From positions 682,001 through 746,000 of the forward strand of contig NZ_RBAL01000001.1 in assembly GCF_003626535.1 (NCBI RefSeq): a DNA stretch of 64,000 nt, read 5' to 3'. The notes beneath the pieces were generated by a model. It did no database searches and was not told where the DNA came from. It saw only the letters and a list, made by a program, of their open reading frames with translations. The position numbers were made by a program, and so were the translations under genes. This DNA is from Streptomyces hoynatensis (GTDB lineage Bacteria > Actinomycetota > Actinomycetes > Streptomycetales > Streptomycetaceae). This document shows, in pieces, positions 41,928-50,547 of the stretch; the stretch's first letter is position 1; the number at the start of each line of letters is the position of its first letter.

Positions 41928-42932
41928 ATGAATCGGACCAGCCGCTCCGCGCTCGTCGCGGCCTGCGCCGCGAGCCTGCTGCTCGCCGGCTGTTCCAGCG
42001 ACTCCGGGGGCAAAGAGGCCCAGGAGGACCGGGACAACCAGAACGCCGGGGCCTCAGTGGCCGACACCCCCAGGCTGAAGGTCGCGCTGATCACCCACGG
42101 GGCGTCGAGCGACACGTTCTGGGACACCGTCCGCGAGGGAGCGGAGGCGGCGGCGCAGAAGGACAACGTCGACCTCGTCTACTCCAGCGACCCCAGCGCC
42201 GCCAACCAGGCGGCCCTCATCCAGAACGCCATCGACCAGGACGTGGACGGCATCGCCCTCACCATGCCCGACCCCGACGCGCTCGCGGACGCCATAGCCG
42301 ATGCCGAGGACGCCGGGATCCCCGTCGTCGGCCTCAACTCGGGGCTGCCCGCCTGGCAGGACCTGGGCCTGCTCTCCTACTTCGGCCAGGACGAGGGCGT
42401 CGCGGGGCGGGCGTTCGGCGAACGGCTCAACGAGGTCGGCGCGCACCACAGCATCTGCGTCATCCACGAGCAGGGCAACATCTCCCAGGAACAGCGCTGC
42501 GGCGGCGTGGACGACACCTTCGAGGGGGAGAACGAGATCCTCTACGTGGACGGCGAGGACATGCCCTCGGTCCGCTCCACCATCGAGGCCAAGCTCCGCC
42601 AGGACGACTCGATCGACTACATCGTCGCGCTGGGCGCCCCCTTCGCGCTGGCCGCCGTGGGCTCGGTCGAGGACGCGAGCAGCGAGGCCGGCATCGCCAC
42701 CTTCGACCTCAACTCCGAACTGGTGCAGGCCATCCAGGACGGCGACATCCAGTTCGCCGTGGACCAGCAGCCCTACCTTCAGGGCTACCTGGCCGTGGAC
42801 GCCCTGTGGCTCTACCAGACCAACGGCAACGTCAGCGGCGGCGGCCAGGAACCGGTGCTGACCGGCCCCGCCTTCGTGGACCAGGACAACATCGACACCA
42901 TCGCCGGCTTCGCCGCGAACGGGACCCGATGA
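41928..42932 (+). CDS. Sugar ABC transporter substrate-binding lipoprotein (ribose/fructose type)
   Basis: 334 residues. A lipoprotein signal peptide with lipobox LLAGC (Cys22) precedes a Peripla_BP_4 domain: LKVALITHGASSDTFWDTVR, AIDQDVDGIALTMPDPDALA and GIPVVGLNSG. It captures a sugar outside the membrane for the permease that follows (ATGA overlap). GTGAGG lies 8 nt before the ATG. The family covers ribose, xylose, fructose and inositol; the ligand is not readable. Confidence 0.92.
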   Translation: MNRTSRSALVAACAASLLLAGCSSDSGGKEAQEDRDNQNAGASVADTPRLKVALITHGASSDTFWDTVREGAEAAAQKDNVDLVYSSDPSAANQAALIQNAIDQDVDGIALTMPDPDALADAIADAEDAGIPVVGLNSGLPAWQDLGLLSYFGQDEGVAGRAFGERLNEVGAHHSICVIHEQGNISQEQRCGGVDDTFEGENEILYVDGEDMPSVRSTIEAKLRQDDSIDYIVALGAPFALAAVGSVEDASSEAGIATFDLNSELVQAIQDGDIQFAVDQQPYLQGYLAVDALWLYQTNGNVSGGGQEPVLTGPAFVDQDNIDTIAGFAANGTR

Positions 42933-43996
42933 GCGGCGCGCAGGGACAGGCCGCACCGCCCGCCGCCCCCGCCGCTCCCCCCGCGGGAGCCGGCGCGCCC
43001 CGGCGGCGCACGGCCCGCCGTCTGCTCGGGCGGCCCGAGATGGGTGCCCTGGTGGGCGCGCTCGCCGTCTACCTGCTCTTCTACGCCGTCGCGCCCACCT
43101 TCCGGCACGTGGACTCGCTGTCCACCGTGCTCTACCAGTCCTCGACGCTCGGCATCATGGGCGTCGCGGTGGCGCTGCTGATGATCGGCGGCGAGTTCGA
43201 CCTCTCGGCCGGGGTCGCGGTGACCACCTCCGCCCTGACGGCCAGCATGTTCGCCTTCCAGCTGACCCTGAACGTCTGGGCGGGGGTCTGCGTCGCCCTG
43301 CTGCTCTCGGTGGCGATCGGTGCCCTCAACGGCTTCCTGCTGGTGCGCACCAAGCTGCCCAGCTTCCTCATCACGCTGGCCACCTTCCTGATGCTCCAGG
43401 GCCTCAACCTGGCCGTCACCAAGGCGATCACGGGCGAGGTCGCCACCGACTCGATCCGCGACATGGACGGCTTCGACCAGGCGAAGAAGGTGTTCGCGGC
43501 CACCCTCACCATCGGCGGCACGCACCTGCGGGTCACCGTGCTGTGGTGGCTGGGCTTCGCCTGCCTCGCCACCTGGGTGCTGCTGCGCACCAGGTACGGC
43601 AACTGGGTCTTCGCCGTGGGGGGCAACGCCGAGAGCGCCAGGGCCGTCGGCGTCCCGGTGGCCTTCGTCAAGGTCAGCCTCTTCATGACGGTCGGCTTCG
43701 CGGCCTGGTTCACCGGCATGCACCAGCTGTTCGCCTTCAACACGGTGCAGTCGGGCGGCGGCGTGGGCAACGAGCTGCGCTACATCGCCGCCGCGGTCAT
43801 CGGCGGCTGCCTGCTGACCGGCGGCTACGGCTCGGTCTTCGGGCCGGTCGTCGGCGCGTTCCTGTTCGGCATGGCCTCCCAGGGCATCGTCTACGCCGAC
43901 TGGGACCCGGACTGGTTCATGTTCTTCCTCGGGGCGATGCTCCTGCTCGCCGTGCTGCTGAATCTGTGGGTGCGCCGGCAGGCGACCAGGAGGTGA
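42929..43996 (+). CDS. Sugar ABC transporter permease (RbsC/FrcC type)
   Basis: 355 residues with a Pro/Ala-rich cytosolic N-terminus, about ten hydrophobic segments and the BPD_transp_2 signature region MIGGEFDLSAGVAVTTSALT, LPSFLITLATFLMLQGLN and GGCLLTGGYGSVFGPVVGAF. Overlaps the binding-protein stop as ATGA. Only one permease gene is present, so it should work as a homodimer. Confidence 0.93.
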   Translation: MSGAQGQAAPPAAPAAPPAGAGAPRRRTARRLLGRPEMGALVGALAVYLLFYAVAPTFRHVDSLSTVLYQSSTLGIMGVAVALLMIGGEFDLSAGVAVTTSALTASMFAFQLTLNVWAGVCVALLLSVAIGALNGFLLVRTKLPSFLITLATFLMLQGLNLAVTKAITGEVATDSIRDMDGFDQAKKVFAATLTIGGTHLRVTVLWWLGFACLATWVLLRTRYGNWVFAVGGNAESARAVGVPVAFVKVSLFMTVGFAAWFTGMHQLFAFNTVQSGGGVGNELRYIAAAVIGGCLLTGGYGSVFGPVVGAFLFGMASQGIVYADWDPDWFMFFLGAMLLLAVLLNLWVRRQATRR

Positions 43997-44001
43997 CCCA
44001 G

Positions 44002-44877
44002 GTGACCACACCAGAAAACCCCGCAGAACCCGCCGGGCCCAAGGGCGCCACCACACCGGCCGGCGCCGCGGAACCCGCCGGCCCCGCCGCGCCGGGCGGC
44101 GCCGCGCCCCTCGTCGAACTGGTGGGCGTGGGCAAGACCTACGGCACCATCCGCGCCCTGGACGGAGTGGACCTGGCGGTGCACCCCGGCCGGGTCAGCT
44201 GCGTGCTCGGCGACAACGGGGCAGGCAAGTCCACCCTCATCAAGATCATCGCCGGGGTGCACCGGCACACCTCGGGCGAGTTGCGCATCGACGGCCGGCC
44301 GGTGCGTCTCGACTCGCCCCGCCAGGCCCTGGACCGCGGGATCGCCGCCGTCCACCAGGACCTGGCCACCGTCAGCCTGATGCCGGTGTGGCGCAACTTC
44401 TTCCTCGGCTCGGAACTCACCCGCGGCCGCTGGCCCTTCCAGCGGCTCGACGTGGCGAGGATGCGCGCGGTCGCCGACGCGGAGCTGCGCGGCATGGGCA
44501 TCGTCCTCGACGACCTCGACCAGCCGGTCGGCTCCCTGTCCGGCGGGCAGCGGCAGTCCGTTGCCATCGCGCGGGCGGTGTACTTCGGGGCCCGCGTGCT
44601 GATCCTGGACGAGCCCACCGCGGCACTCGGCGTCAAGCAGTCGGGGGTGGTCCTGAGGTACATCGCCGCGGCCCGGGACCGCGGCCTCGGCGTCGTCCTC
44701 ATCACCCACAACCCGCACCACGCCCACCTGGTGGGGGACCACTTCACCGTGCTGCGGCTCGGCTCCGTCGAACTCGCCGCCCCCCGCAGCGGGGTCACCC
44801 TCGACGAGCTGACCCGCCACATGGCCGGCGGCGCCGAACTCGCCCAACTCGAACGCGAACTCTCCGGCCCGGCCTGA
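44002..44877 (+). CDS. Sugar ABC transporter ATP-binding protein, single-NBD (FrcA type)
   Basis: 291 residues with one complete NBD: Walker A GDNGAGKST, signature LSGGQRQSVAIARAV, Walker B VLILDEPTAALG and switch His in LITHNP. RbsA-type proteins have two NBDs; this has one, as in FrcA-type systems. Start is the GTG at 44002 because GGAGG (43989-43993) lies 8 nt upstream. A Pro/Gly-rich N-terminal ~35 residues precedes the NBD. Last gene of the operon; a strong hairpin follows. Confidence 0.92.
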   Translation: MTTPENPAEPAGPKGATTPAGAAEPAGPAAPGGAAPLVELVGVGKTYGTIRALDGVDLAVHPGRVSCVLGDNGAGKSTLIKIIAGVHRHTSGELRIDGRPVRLDSPRQALDRGIAAVHQDLATVSLMPVWRNFFLGSELTRGRWPFQRLDVARMRAVADAELRGMGIVLDDLDQPVGSLSGGQRQSVAIARAVYFGARVLILDEPTAALGVKQSGVVLRYIAAARDRGLGVVLITHNPHHAHLVGDHFTVLRLGSVELAAPRSGVTLDELTRHMAGGAELAQLERELSGPA

Positions 44878-44900
44878 CCCCCGTCCGCCACCCGCCCCGG

Positions 44901-44949
44901 GCCCCGCCCGCCCCCGGCCCAGGCCCCCCGGGGCGGGGGCGGGCGGGGC
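44901..44949. terminator. Bidirectional hairpin between sugar ABC operon and gap
   Basis: Perfect 16-bp stem: GCCCCGCCCGCCCCCG (44901-44916) pairs with CGGGGGCGGGCGGGGC (44934-44949) around a 17-nt loop, between convergent genes. Confidence 0.7.
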
Positions 44950-45045
44950 CGCCCGGTCCGCGCCGAGAGGCCGGTGGCCTCCCGTCGCGCCCGGGGCGGG
45001 CGTGGCGGGAGGCGCGGGCGCCGGGGCCGTCGTACCGGGGGGCGG

Positions 45046-46044
45046 TCAGCGGCCGGCGAGCAGTTCGAGGGTGTCGATCACGCGGTTCGAGAAGCCCCAC
45101 TCGTTGTCGTACCAGGCGACCACCTTGACGTGGCGGCCGTCGACGCGGGTGAGGGCCGAGTCGAAGATCGAGGAGGCGGGATTGCCCGTGATGTCGGAGG
45201 ACACCAGCGGGTCCTCCGAGTATGCGAGGATGCCGGCGAGCGGCCCCTGGGCCGCGGCCCGGTACGCCGCAAGCACCTCCTCGCGCGTCACGTCGCGGGC
45301 GACGGTGGTGTTGAGTTCGACGATCGAGCCCACCGGGACCGGCACGCGGATCGAGTCGCCCGACAGCTTGCCGTCGAGGTTCGGCAGCACCAGGCCGATC
45401 GCCTTGGCGGCGCCGGTCGTGGTCGGCACGATGTTGACGCCGGCCGCCCGGGCGCGCCGGGGGTCGCGGTGCGGCCCGTCCTGCAGGTTCTGCTCCTGCG
45501 TGTAGGCGTGCACCGTCGTCATGAACCCGTGCTCGATGCCCGCGAGTTCGTCCAGGACCGCGGCCAGCGGAGCGAGCGCGTTGGTGGTGCAGGAGGCGTT
45601 CGAGACGATCGTGTGCGCGGCCGGGTCGTAGGCGCCGGTGTTGACCCCGAACGCGAGCGTGACGTCGGCGCCGTCCGAGGGCGCGCTGACGAGGACCTTC
45701 TTCGCACCCGCGTCGAGGTGGGCGCGGGCGGCCCTGGCCGCGGTGAAGCGGCCGGTGGCCTCCAGGACCAGGTCGACGCCGAGCGCGGCCCACGGCAGCC
45801 GCGCCGGCTCGCGCTCGGCCGTCACCGTGATCCGGCGGCCGTCCACGACCAGGGTGTCCCCGTCGACGGTCACCGGGCGCCCGAGCCGGCCCGCCGTGCT
45901 GTCGTAGGCGAGCAGCCGGGCGAGGGTGGCGGGCTCCGTCAGGTCGTTGACGGCGACGACCTGAAGGGCGCTGTCGCGCTCCAGCAGCGCGCGCAGCACG
46001 TTGCGTCCGATGCGGCCGAATCCGTTGATGGCGATGCGTGTCAT
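45046..46044 (-). CDS. gap: Glyceraldehyde-3-phosphate dehydrogenase, type I
   Basis: 332-residue phosphorylating GAPDH. The NAD-binding loop is INGFGRIGRN; VAVNDLTEP has the Asn-Asp pair usual in NAD-type enzymes. Catalytic Cys152 sits in SNASCTTN and His179 in TTVHAYTQ. It is not clustered with pgk or tpi, so it may be a paralogue of the glycolytic copy. An inverted repeat GAACGC-CA-GCGTTC (46107-46120) lies about 65 bp upstream. Same strand as the GlxA-like regulator upstream. Confidence 0.95.
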   Translation of the reverse strand: MTRIAINGFGRIGRNVLRALLERDSALQVVAVNDLTEPATLARLLAYDSTAGRLGRPVTVDGDTLVVDGRRITVTAEREPARLPWAALGVDLVLEATGRFTAARAARAHLDAGAKKVLVSAPSDGADVTLAFGVNTGAYDPAAHTIVSNASCTTNALAPLAAVLDELAGIEHGFMTTVHAYTQEQNLQDGPHRDPRRARAAGVNIVPTTTGAAKAIGLVLPNLDGKLSGDSIRVPVPVGSIVELNTTVARDVTREEVLAAYRAAAQGPLAGILAYSEDPLVSSDITGNPASSIFDSALTRVDGRHVKVVAWYDNEWGFSNRVIDTLELLAGR

Positions 46045-46106
46045 GAGCGGTGTTCCTTCCCTTCGCCACCAGGGTCGCCCGCCGCTCGCGCCCCTGACAG
46101 TGGCGG

Positions 46107-46120
46107 GAACGCCAGCGTTC
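46107..46120 (-). promoter_or_regulatory. Inverted repeat upstream of gap
   Basis: GAACGC-CA-GCGTTC, perfect 6-bp arms, between the AraC-type regulator gene and gap. It could be an operator for gap; no clear -35/-10 pair accompanies it. Confidence 0.35.
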
Positions 46121-46181
46121 ACAAGTATCCTGCCACCCTGCCCGCGCCTGCCCGCCCCTGCCCGCGCCGCGGCGCCCGGGG

Positions 46182-47138
46182 TCACTCGCCCCGGGTGAAG
46201 GTGCGCCGGTACTCGCTCGGCGTGGTGCCGAGGATGCGCTGGAAGTGCAGGCGCAGGTTGGCTCCGGTGCCCAGCCCGACGTCGGCGGCGATCTGCTCGA
46301 CGCTGCGCTGCGAGCGCTCCAGCAGCTCGCGGGCCAGGTCGACGCGGGCGCGCATCACCCACTGCATCGGCGTGTAGCCGGTCTCCTCGACGAAGCGCCG
46401 GGAGAACGTGCGCGGCGAGACCTCGGCCTGCCGCGCCAGCCTGTCGAGGGTGAGGGGCTCGCCGAGCCGGTGCAGCGCCCACTCGCGGGTGGCGGCGAAC
46501 CGCTCGCCGAGCGGCTCGGGGACGCTGCGCGGCACGTACTGGGCCTGGCCGCCGCTGCGGTAGGGCGCGGCCACGAGGCGCCGGGCCGCGTGGTTGGACG
46601 CGGCCACCCCGAGGTCGCCGCGCAGGATGTGCAGGCACAGGTCGATGCCGGAGGCGGCGCCCGCCGAGGTGAGCACGCTGCCCTCGTCGACGAACAGCAC
46701 GTTCTCGTCGACCCGGACCAGCGGGTGCCTGGTCACGAGGGCCCGCGTGTAGTGCCAGTGCGTCGTGGCGCGCCTGCCGTCGAGCAGGCCGGTGGCGGCG
46801 AGCGCGAAGGCGCCCGTCGAGATGGCGGCCAGCCGCGCGCCGCGGTGGTGGGCGGCGATCAGCGCGTCGAGGACGGCCCGCGGCGGGTCCTCGCGGTCCG
46901 GGTTCCGGTAGCCGGGGACGAAGACGATGTCGGCCCAGGCGAGCGCGTCGAGCCCGTGCGCGACGGAGTACGCGAGGCCGTCGCCGCCGGTCACGAGGCC
47001 GGGCGCCGCCCCGCAGACCCGCACCTCGTAGGGCATGCTCGCGCGGGTCGTGAAGACCTGCGCGGGAATGCCGACGTCGAGCGGCTTCGCGCCCTCGAGC
47101 ACGAGGACGGCGACGCGATGCAGGCGGGAGGCTGGCAC
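46182..47138 (-). CDS. GlxA-family AraC-type transcriptional regulator (DJ-1/PfpI + HTH)
   Basis: 318 residues. A DJ-1/PfpI-like sensor domain (about 5-190: HRVAVLVLEGAKPLDVGIPA, FVPGYRNPDRE, AAISTGAFALAATGLLDG) has Ser-Thr where DJ-1 enzymes have the nucleophilic Cys, so it is likely a binding domain. A tandem AraC HTH (about 215-315) has LARQAEVSPRTFSRRFVEET and VEQIAADVGLGTGANLRLHF. Upstream of gap on the same strand. Target unknown. Confidence 0.9.
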   Translation of the reverse strand: MPASRLHRVAVLVLEGAKPLDVGIPAQVFTTRASMPYEVRVCGAAPGLVTGGDGLAYSVAHGLDALAWADIVFVPGYRNPDREDPPRAVLDALIAAHHRGARLAAISTGAFALAATGLLDGRRATTHWHYTRALVTRHPLVRVDENVLFVDEGSVLTSAGAASGIDLCLHILRGDLGVAASNHAARRLVAAPYRSGGQAQYVPRSVPEPLGERFAATREWALHRLGEPLTLDRLARQAEVSPRTFSRRFVEETGYTPMQWVMRARVDLARELLERSQRSVEQIAADVGLGTGANLRLHFQRILGTTPSEYRRTFTRGE

Positions 47139-47404
47139 GGGACGAGGGTACGGGGGGCGGGCCGCCTCGGTCGGGGAACGGGAGCGGGGAGCCGGGCCCG
47201 GGGCAGGGGACGTCCGGGCGTCGCGGGCCTACGGCGGCCCGCTGCCGGGCGGCGGCGGAACGCGGGGCGGCGGGAGGCACGGCGGCGGAGAACGCATGGC
47301 GGCGGGAGGCACGGCCGGCGGCCCCTATCCTGAGTCAGCACGGACGCGGCCCGCGGGGAAGGCCCGCGGTGCGGGGGGAACGACGGGGAAGGGATAGACG
47401 TCGG
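47139..47404. other. Divergent region between AraC-type and GntR-type genes
   Basis: About 265 bp, very GC-rich. GGCGGCGGGAGGCACGG-like repeats occur around 47265-47320. TATCCTGAGTC near 47326 is the only A+T-richer spot and could be a -10 for the GntR gene. Confidence 0.4.
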
Positions 47405-48142
47405 GTGGACGTCAAGTTCAGCATCGACCGCAGCAGCCCGGTGCCGCTGTACTACCAGCTGTCCCAGCAGCTTGAGGCCGCCATAGCGCAGGGCAGGCTG
47501 CTGCCCGGCACGCTGCTCGGCAACGAGATGGAGCTCGCGGGCAGCCTCGGCCTGTCCCGGCCGACCGTGCGGCAGGCGCTCCAGGGCCTGGTCGACAAGG
47601 GGTTACTGGTCCGCCGCCGGGGCGTGGGCACCCAGGTGGTGCACAGCCAGGTCAAGCGCCCGCTCGAACTGACCAGCCTCTACGACGACTTGGAGGCCGC
47701 CGGGCAACGCCCCACCACCCGGGTCCTGGGCCTCGCCCGGGTCCGCGCCACGGCCGGGGTGGCGGCGGCGCTCGCCGTCGCCGAGGGCAGCGAGGTGCAG
47801 CGCCTCGACCGGCTGCGCCTCACCCACGGCGAGCCCCTGGCCCACCTGCGCAACTACCTGCCGCCCGGGCTGCTCGACGCCACCGAGGAGGAGCTGGAGA
47901 CCACCGGCTTCTACCGGCTGCTGCGGGCCGGTGGCACGGCCCTGCACAGCGCGCACCAGTCGATCGGCGCCACCTCGGCGAGCGCGGAGGAGGCCGGGCT
48001 GCTGGCCGAGCCGGTGGGCGCGCCGCTGCTGAGCATGCAGCGCACGGCCTTCGACGAGCGGGGGCGTGCGGTCGAGTTCGGCACCCACCTCTACCGCGCC
48101 TCCCGCTACACCTTCGAGCTGCACCTGCTGGTCCGCTCCTGA
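47405..48142 (+). CDS. GntR-family (HutC/UTRA) transcriptional regulator
   Basis: 245 residues. A GntR winged helix (about 5-75: PVPLYYQLSQQLEAAIAQGR, LSRPTVRQALQGLVDKGLLV, RRRGVGTQVV) precedes a UTRA ligand domain (about 95-240) ending FDERGRAVEFGTHLYRASRY. The start is the GTG at 47405 after AAGGGATAGACGTCGG. HutC-type members often sense sugars or amino acids and regulate a neighbouring operon; here no clear target is adjacent. Confidence 0.9.
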   Translation: MDVKFSIDRSSPVPLYYQLSQQLEAAIAQGRLLPGTLLGNEMELAGSLGLSRPTVRQALQGLVDKGLLVRRRGVGTQVVHSQVKRPLELTSLYDDLEAAGQRPTTRVLGLARVRATAGVAAALAVAEGSEVQRLDRLRLTHGEPLAHLRNYLPPGLLDATEEELETTGFYRLLRAGGTALHSAHQSIGATSASAEEAGLLAEPVGAPLLSMQRTAFDERGRAVEFGTHLYRASRYTFELHLLVRS

Positions 48143-48198
48143 GCGGGACGGGCGCGCCGCCGGGGCTGTTCCCGGCGCGGGTTCCGCCCCGCCTTCGG

Positions 48199-48214
48199 CC
48201 CGTTCGTGAACGGG
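48199..48214. terminator. Small inverted repeat after the GntR gene
   Basis: CCCGTTC-GT-GAACGGG, 7-bp arms with a 2-nt centre. It lies 57 bp after the stop and before the tRNA-Cys promoter; it may be a terminator or an operator. Confidence 0.35.
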
Positions 48215-48258
48215 GCATGTCCGCCGATGCCGTTCCCGTTGCGTTCGGCCCGGATCCG

Positions 48259-48288
48259 TTGACCGGGCGGGCGGCCCGGCGGCATGGT
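48259..48288 (+). promoter_or_regulatory. Candidate promoter of tRNA-Cys
   Basis: TTGACC (48259-48264), an 18-nt spacer and CATGGT (48283-48288) end about 20 bp before the tRNA 5' end. The -10 match is only moderate. Confidence 0.4.
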
Positions 48289-48307
48289 CGTGCAAGCGAG
48301 AGCGCAC

Positions 48308-48379
48308 GGCCGTGTGCCCGAGTGGTTCAGGGGCTCGCCTGCAAAGCGAGTGACGTGGGTTCGAATCCCGCCACGGCCT
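48308..48379 (+). tRNA. tRNA-Cys (GCA)
   Basis: 72-nt cloverleaf. The acceptor stem GGCCGTG/CACGGCC is perfect, the anticodon stem CTCGC/GCGAG encloses CTGCAAA, the T arm is GTGGG-TTCGAAT-CCCGC, and the discriminator U73 is the cysteine identity base. The variable loop is short. No CCA is encoded. A cassette of different base composition begins about 200 bp downstream, so it may be an integration site, but no direct repeat of its 3' end was found by eye. Confidence 0.93.
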
Positions 48380-48583
48380 CCGGTGTCCTGAACCAGGGCC
48401 GTTGGGTGGTAGCCCGTTCGCAGTCGTTGCGTACCCGATCAGTTAACCGACTCCCGCTGCGCCCGGGCGAATCGGCAATGGGGGACGACGATTCCAGCGA
48501 AGCAGGCAGTTCACGTGTGGGTAGGTCGCCTTGGCCCTGCCTGATGGTTGGGACTTCCGTCGAGCCGGTGTCAGACTGATCGC

Positions 48584-49765
48584 ATGCAGGACAACTACTT
48601 CTCGCTGACCCGTGTCCGGCTACGGCACTACAGGAGCATCGCTGCAGCCAACGTGGAGTTGGGCCGGCTCCTGCTGCTCGTCGGGCCCAATGGCTCGGGC
48701 AAGAGCAACTTCCTCGATGCCCTGCGTCTCGTATCCGAGTCACTCCAAACATCGTTGGACCAGGCTCTACGTGCGCGCGGCGGAGTGTCTGAGGTTCGCC
48801 GCCGGTCGACAGGCCATCCCACCCATTTCTCGATTGATCTCTCGGTCGAGAGCCCTTCATTTTCGGGAGAATACGGGTTCGAGGTAGGCGCGGTTAAAGG
48901 GCTCGGCTATCGCATCTCCAGAGAATATTGCCGAGTGCGGAGTCGTTCGAGCGCTGCCGAGGTGTCACTTCCCGTAGAGGCATATTTTCGGGTGGAAAAT
49001 GGTGCCCTGGCCGAGCAGAGCGAACCGGTGATGCCGCCTGTGAGCAACCAGCGACTTTACCTGGTGTCCGCCGCTGGGCTTGATCCCTTTCGGTCGATCT
49101 TCGACGGACTTGCCGGAATCAGTGTTTTCAGTCTCAATCCCGATGTGATACGGCAACCGCAATCGCCGGACGCTGGAGATTTCCTTCATCGTGACGGCTC
49201 CAATATCGCCAGTGTGCTTCACCGCCTGGAGCGGAGCGGGCGGGGTCAGTCGGACAAGGCGCGCATCGAGAGCTACCTGCAAAATATCGTGCCTGGTATG
49301 CATGGAGTATCCCGCTCCGAATTGGGCAATTGGGAAACGCTTGTTTTCAGTCAAGACGTGCCAGGAGCAAAAAATCCCTGGCGGTTCCAGGCGCAATCCG
49401 TCTCTGATGGAACGCTGCGCGCCCTGGGCGTCCTGGTTTCCCTCTTCGCCGGGACCGGATCAACCCTGAGTACCGTCGGAATCGAGGAGCCGGAAAGTGC
49501 ATTGCACCCGGCGGCTGCGGGTGTCCTTCTCGATGCCCTGCGTGATGCGAGTGAACGCCGTCAGGTGATTGTGACCAGTCATAGTCCTGATCTCCTGGAT
49601 CGGCACGACTTCACTTTGAGGGAGATTCGCGCAGTGCGCTCCATTGCTGGCGAAACGTGTATCGGTGAATTGGATGAGGCCGGGGCTTTGGCGCTTCGTG
49701 AGCAGCTTTACACCCCGGGGGAACTGCTTCGTAACGACCAACTTCTTCCGGGAGTCCCCAGGTGA
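48584..49765 (+). CDS. OLD/AAA_21-type ATPase of a two-gene putative defence module
   Basis: 393 residues. An SMC/RecF-like ABC ATPase: N-terminal VRLRHYRSIAAANVEL, Walker A GPNGSGKSN (34-42), signature-like QSVSDGTLRALG, Walker B GIEEPESALHP (near 300-309) and VTSHSPDLLD with the switch His near 333. The C-terminal tail GELDEAGALALREQLYTPGELLRNDQL is typical of ATPases paired with DUF4276. The fused TOPRIM domain of OLD nucleases is absent. Its GTGA overlap with the next gene and its A+T-richer codons mark a unit apart from its neighbours. No strong ribosome site precedes the ATG at 48584. Confidence 0.85.
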   Translation: MQDNYFSLTRVRLRHYRSIAAANVELGRLLLLVGPNGSGKSNFLDALRLVSESLQTSLDQALRARGGVSEVRRRSTGHPTHFSIDLSVESPSFSGEYGFEVGAVKGLGYRISREYCRVRSRSSAAEVSLPVEAYFRVENGALAEQSEPVMPPVSNQRLYLVSAAGLDPFRSIFDGLAGISVFSLNPDVIRQPQSPDAGDFLHRDGSNIASVLHRLERSGRGQSDKARIESYLQNIVPGMHGVSRSELGNWETLVFSQDVPGAKNPWRFQAQSVSDGTLRALGVLVSLFAGTGSTLSTVGIEEPESALHPAAAGVLLDALRDASERRQVIVTSHSPDLLDRHDFTLREIRAVRSIAGETCIGELDEAGALALREQLYTPGELLRNDQLLPGVPR

Positions 49766-50361
49766 AGCGTGCACCAATCGTGGCCCCAATCGTCGAGGGT
49801 CACGGTGAGGTTGCGGCCGTACGGCAACTGATCACCAGAATCGGAGAACGTCACGCAGTCTGGATTGAAGTAGCTCAACCTTTCAGGCTTGACTCCGCGA
49901 AAATGCGCAAGCCCGAGGAGTTGGCGAAGGCCGTGCGGTTGCAGGAAGTTCGAGTCAAGGGGCGGACGGGGGGAGTGCTGATCATCCGTGACGGCGACGA
50001 TAGCGACATCCAATGTCCCGTGGAATTGGCTCGCCTCATAGCTCCCGAGGCAGAAGCATTTTCGGTGCCCGTGGAGGTGGTGATCGCCTATCACGAGTAC
50101 GAGGCTTGGATTCTTGCCTCCGCGGACTCTCTGCGGAGCCACCCATCGGTCCGAGACAACGCTGTTGCCCCGGCGGAACCGGAGGCGAAGCGCAACGCGA
50201 AGGCCCAACTGGAATCGATGATGCACGAGTCTTACAAGGAGACTCTCCATCAAGCAAAGTTCTCGTCCATGATCGACCTGGCCATGGCTTCGGAAAAGAG
50301 CCGCTCGTTCCGGCGGATGATGCATGCGGTTGAAAAGCTGATCGGATTGCCGGGGAGTTGA
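49762..50361 (+). CDS. DUF4276 protein with TOPRIM-like motifs
   Basis: 199 residues, family DUF4276. The N-terminus PIVEGHGE (Glu12, Glu16) and IIRDGDDSD (Asp77, Asp79) are spaced like the acidic motifs of a TOPRIM fold, and IAYHEYEAWILA is characteristic of the family. Such a fold could be the nuclease half that OLD proteins carry fused to the ATPase. The GTG at 49762 overlaps the ATPase stop. Function is inferred; the family has no activity that I can cite. Confidence 0.78.
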   Translation: MKRAPIVAPIVEGHGEVAAVRQLITRIGERHAVWIEVAQPFRLDSAKMRKPEELAKAVRLQEVRVKGRTGGVLIIRDGDDSDIQCPVELARLIAPEAEAFSVPVEVVIAYHEYEAWILASADSLRSHPSVRDNAVAPAEPEAKRNAKAQLESMMHESYKETLHQAKFSSMIDLAMASEKSRSFRRMMHAVEKLIGLPGS

Positions 50362-50547
50362 CCTCACAGGTGGACTCACCCCCTGCGGGCGATCCGCTCG
50401 CGTGGCCTTGAGGCAGGGTGGCGCGGCGCGGCCGGCGCCGTGGCGAGGGCCGGGCTTGACCTTCTCACCGTGTCAGGGCTCTAGGCTCCGCTTCCGGTGG
50501 CGCGGCCGGTGGCGCGCCGAGGCGGGAGAACGCGGGAGGAAGGCGGG

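Noticed and set aside
50456..50487. TTGACC and TAGGCT as a promoter of the SDR-like gene
   Set aside because: The spacing is 20 nt, too long for a confident vegetative promoter.
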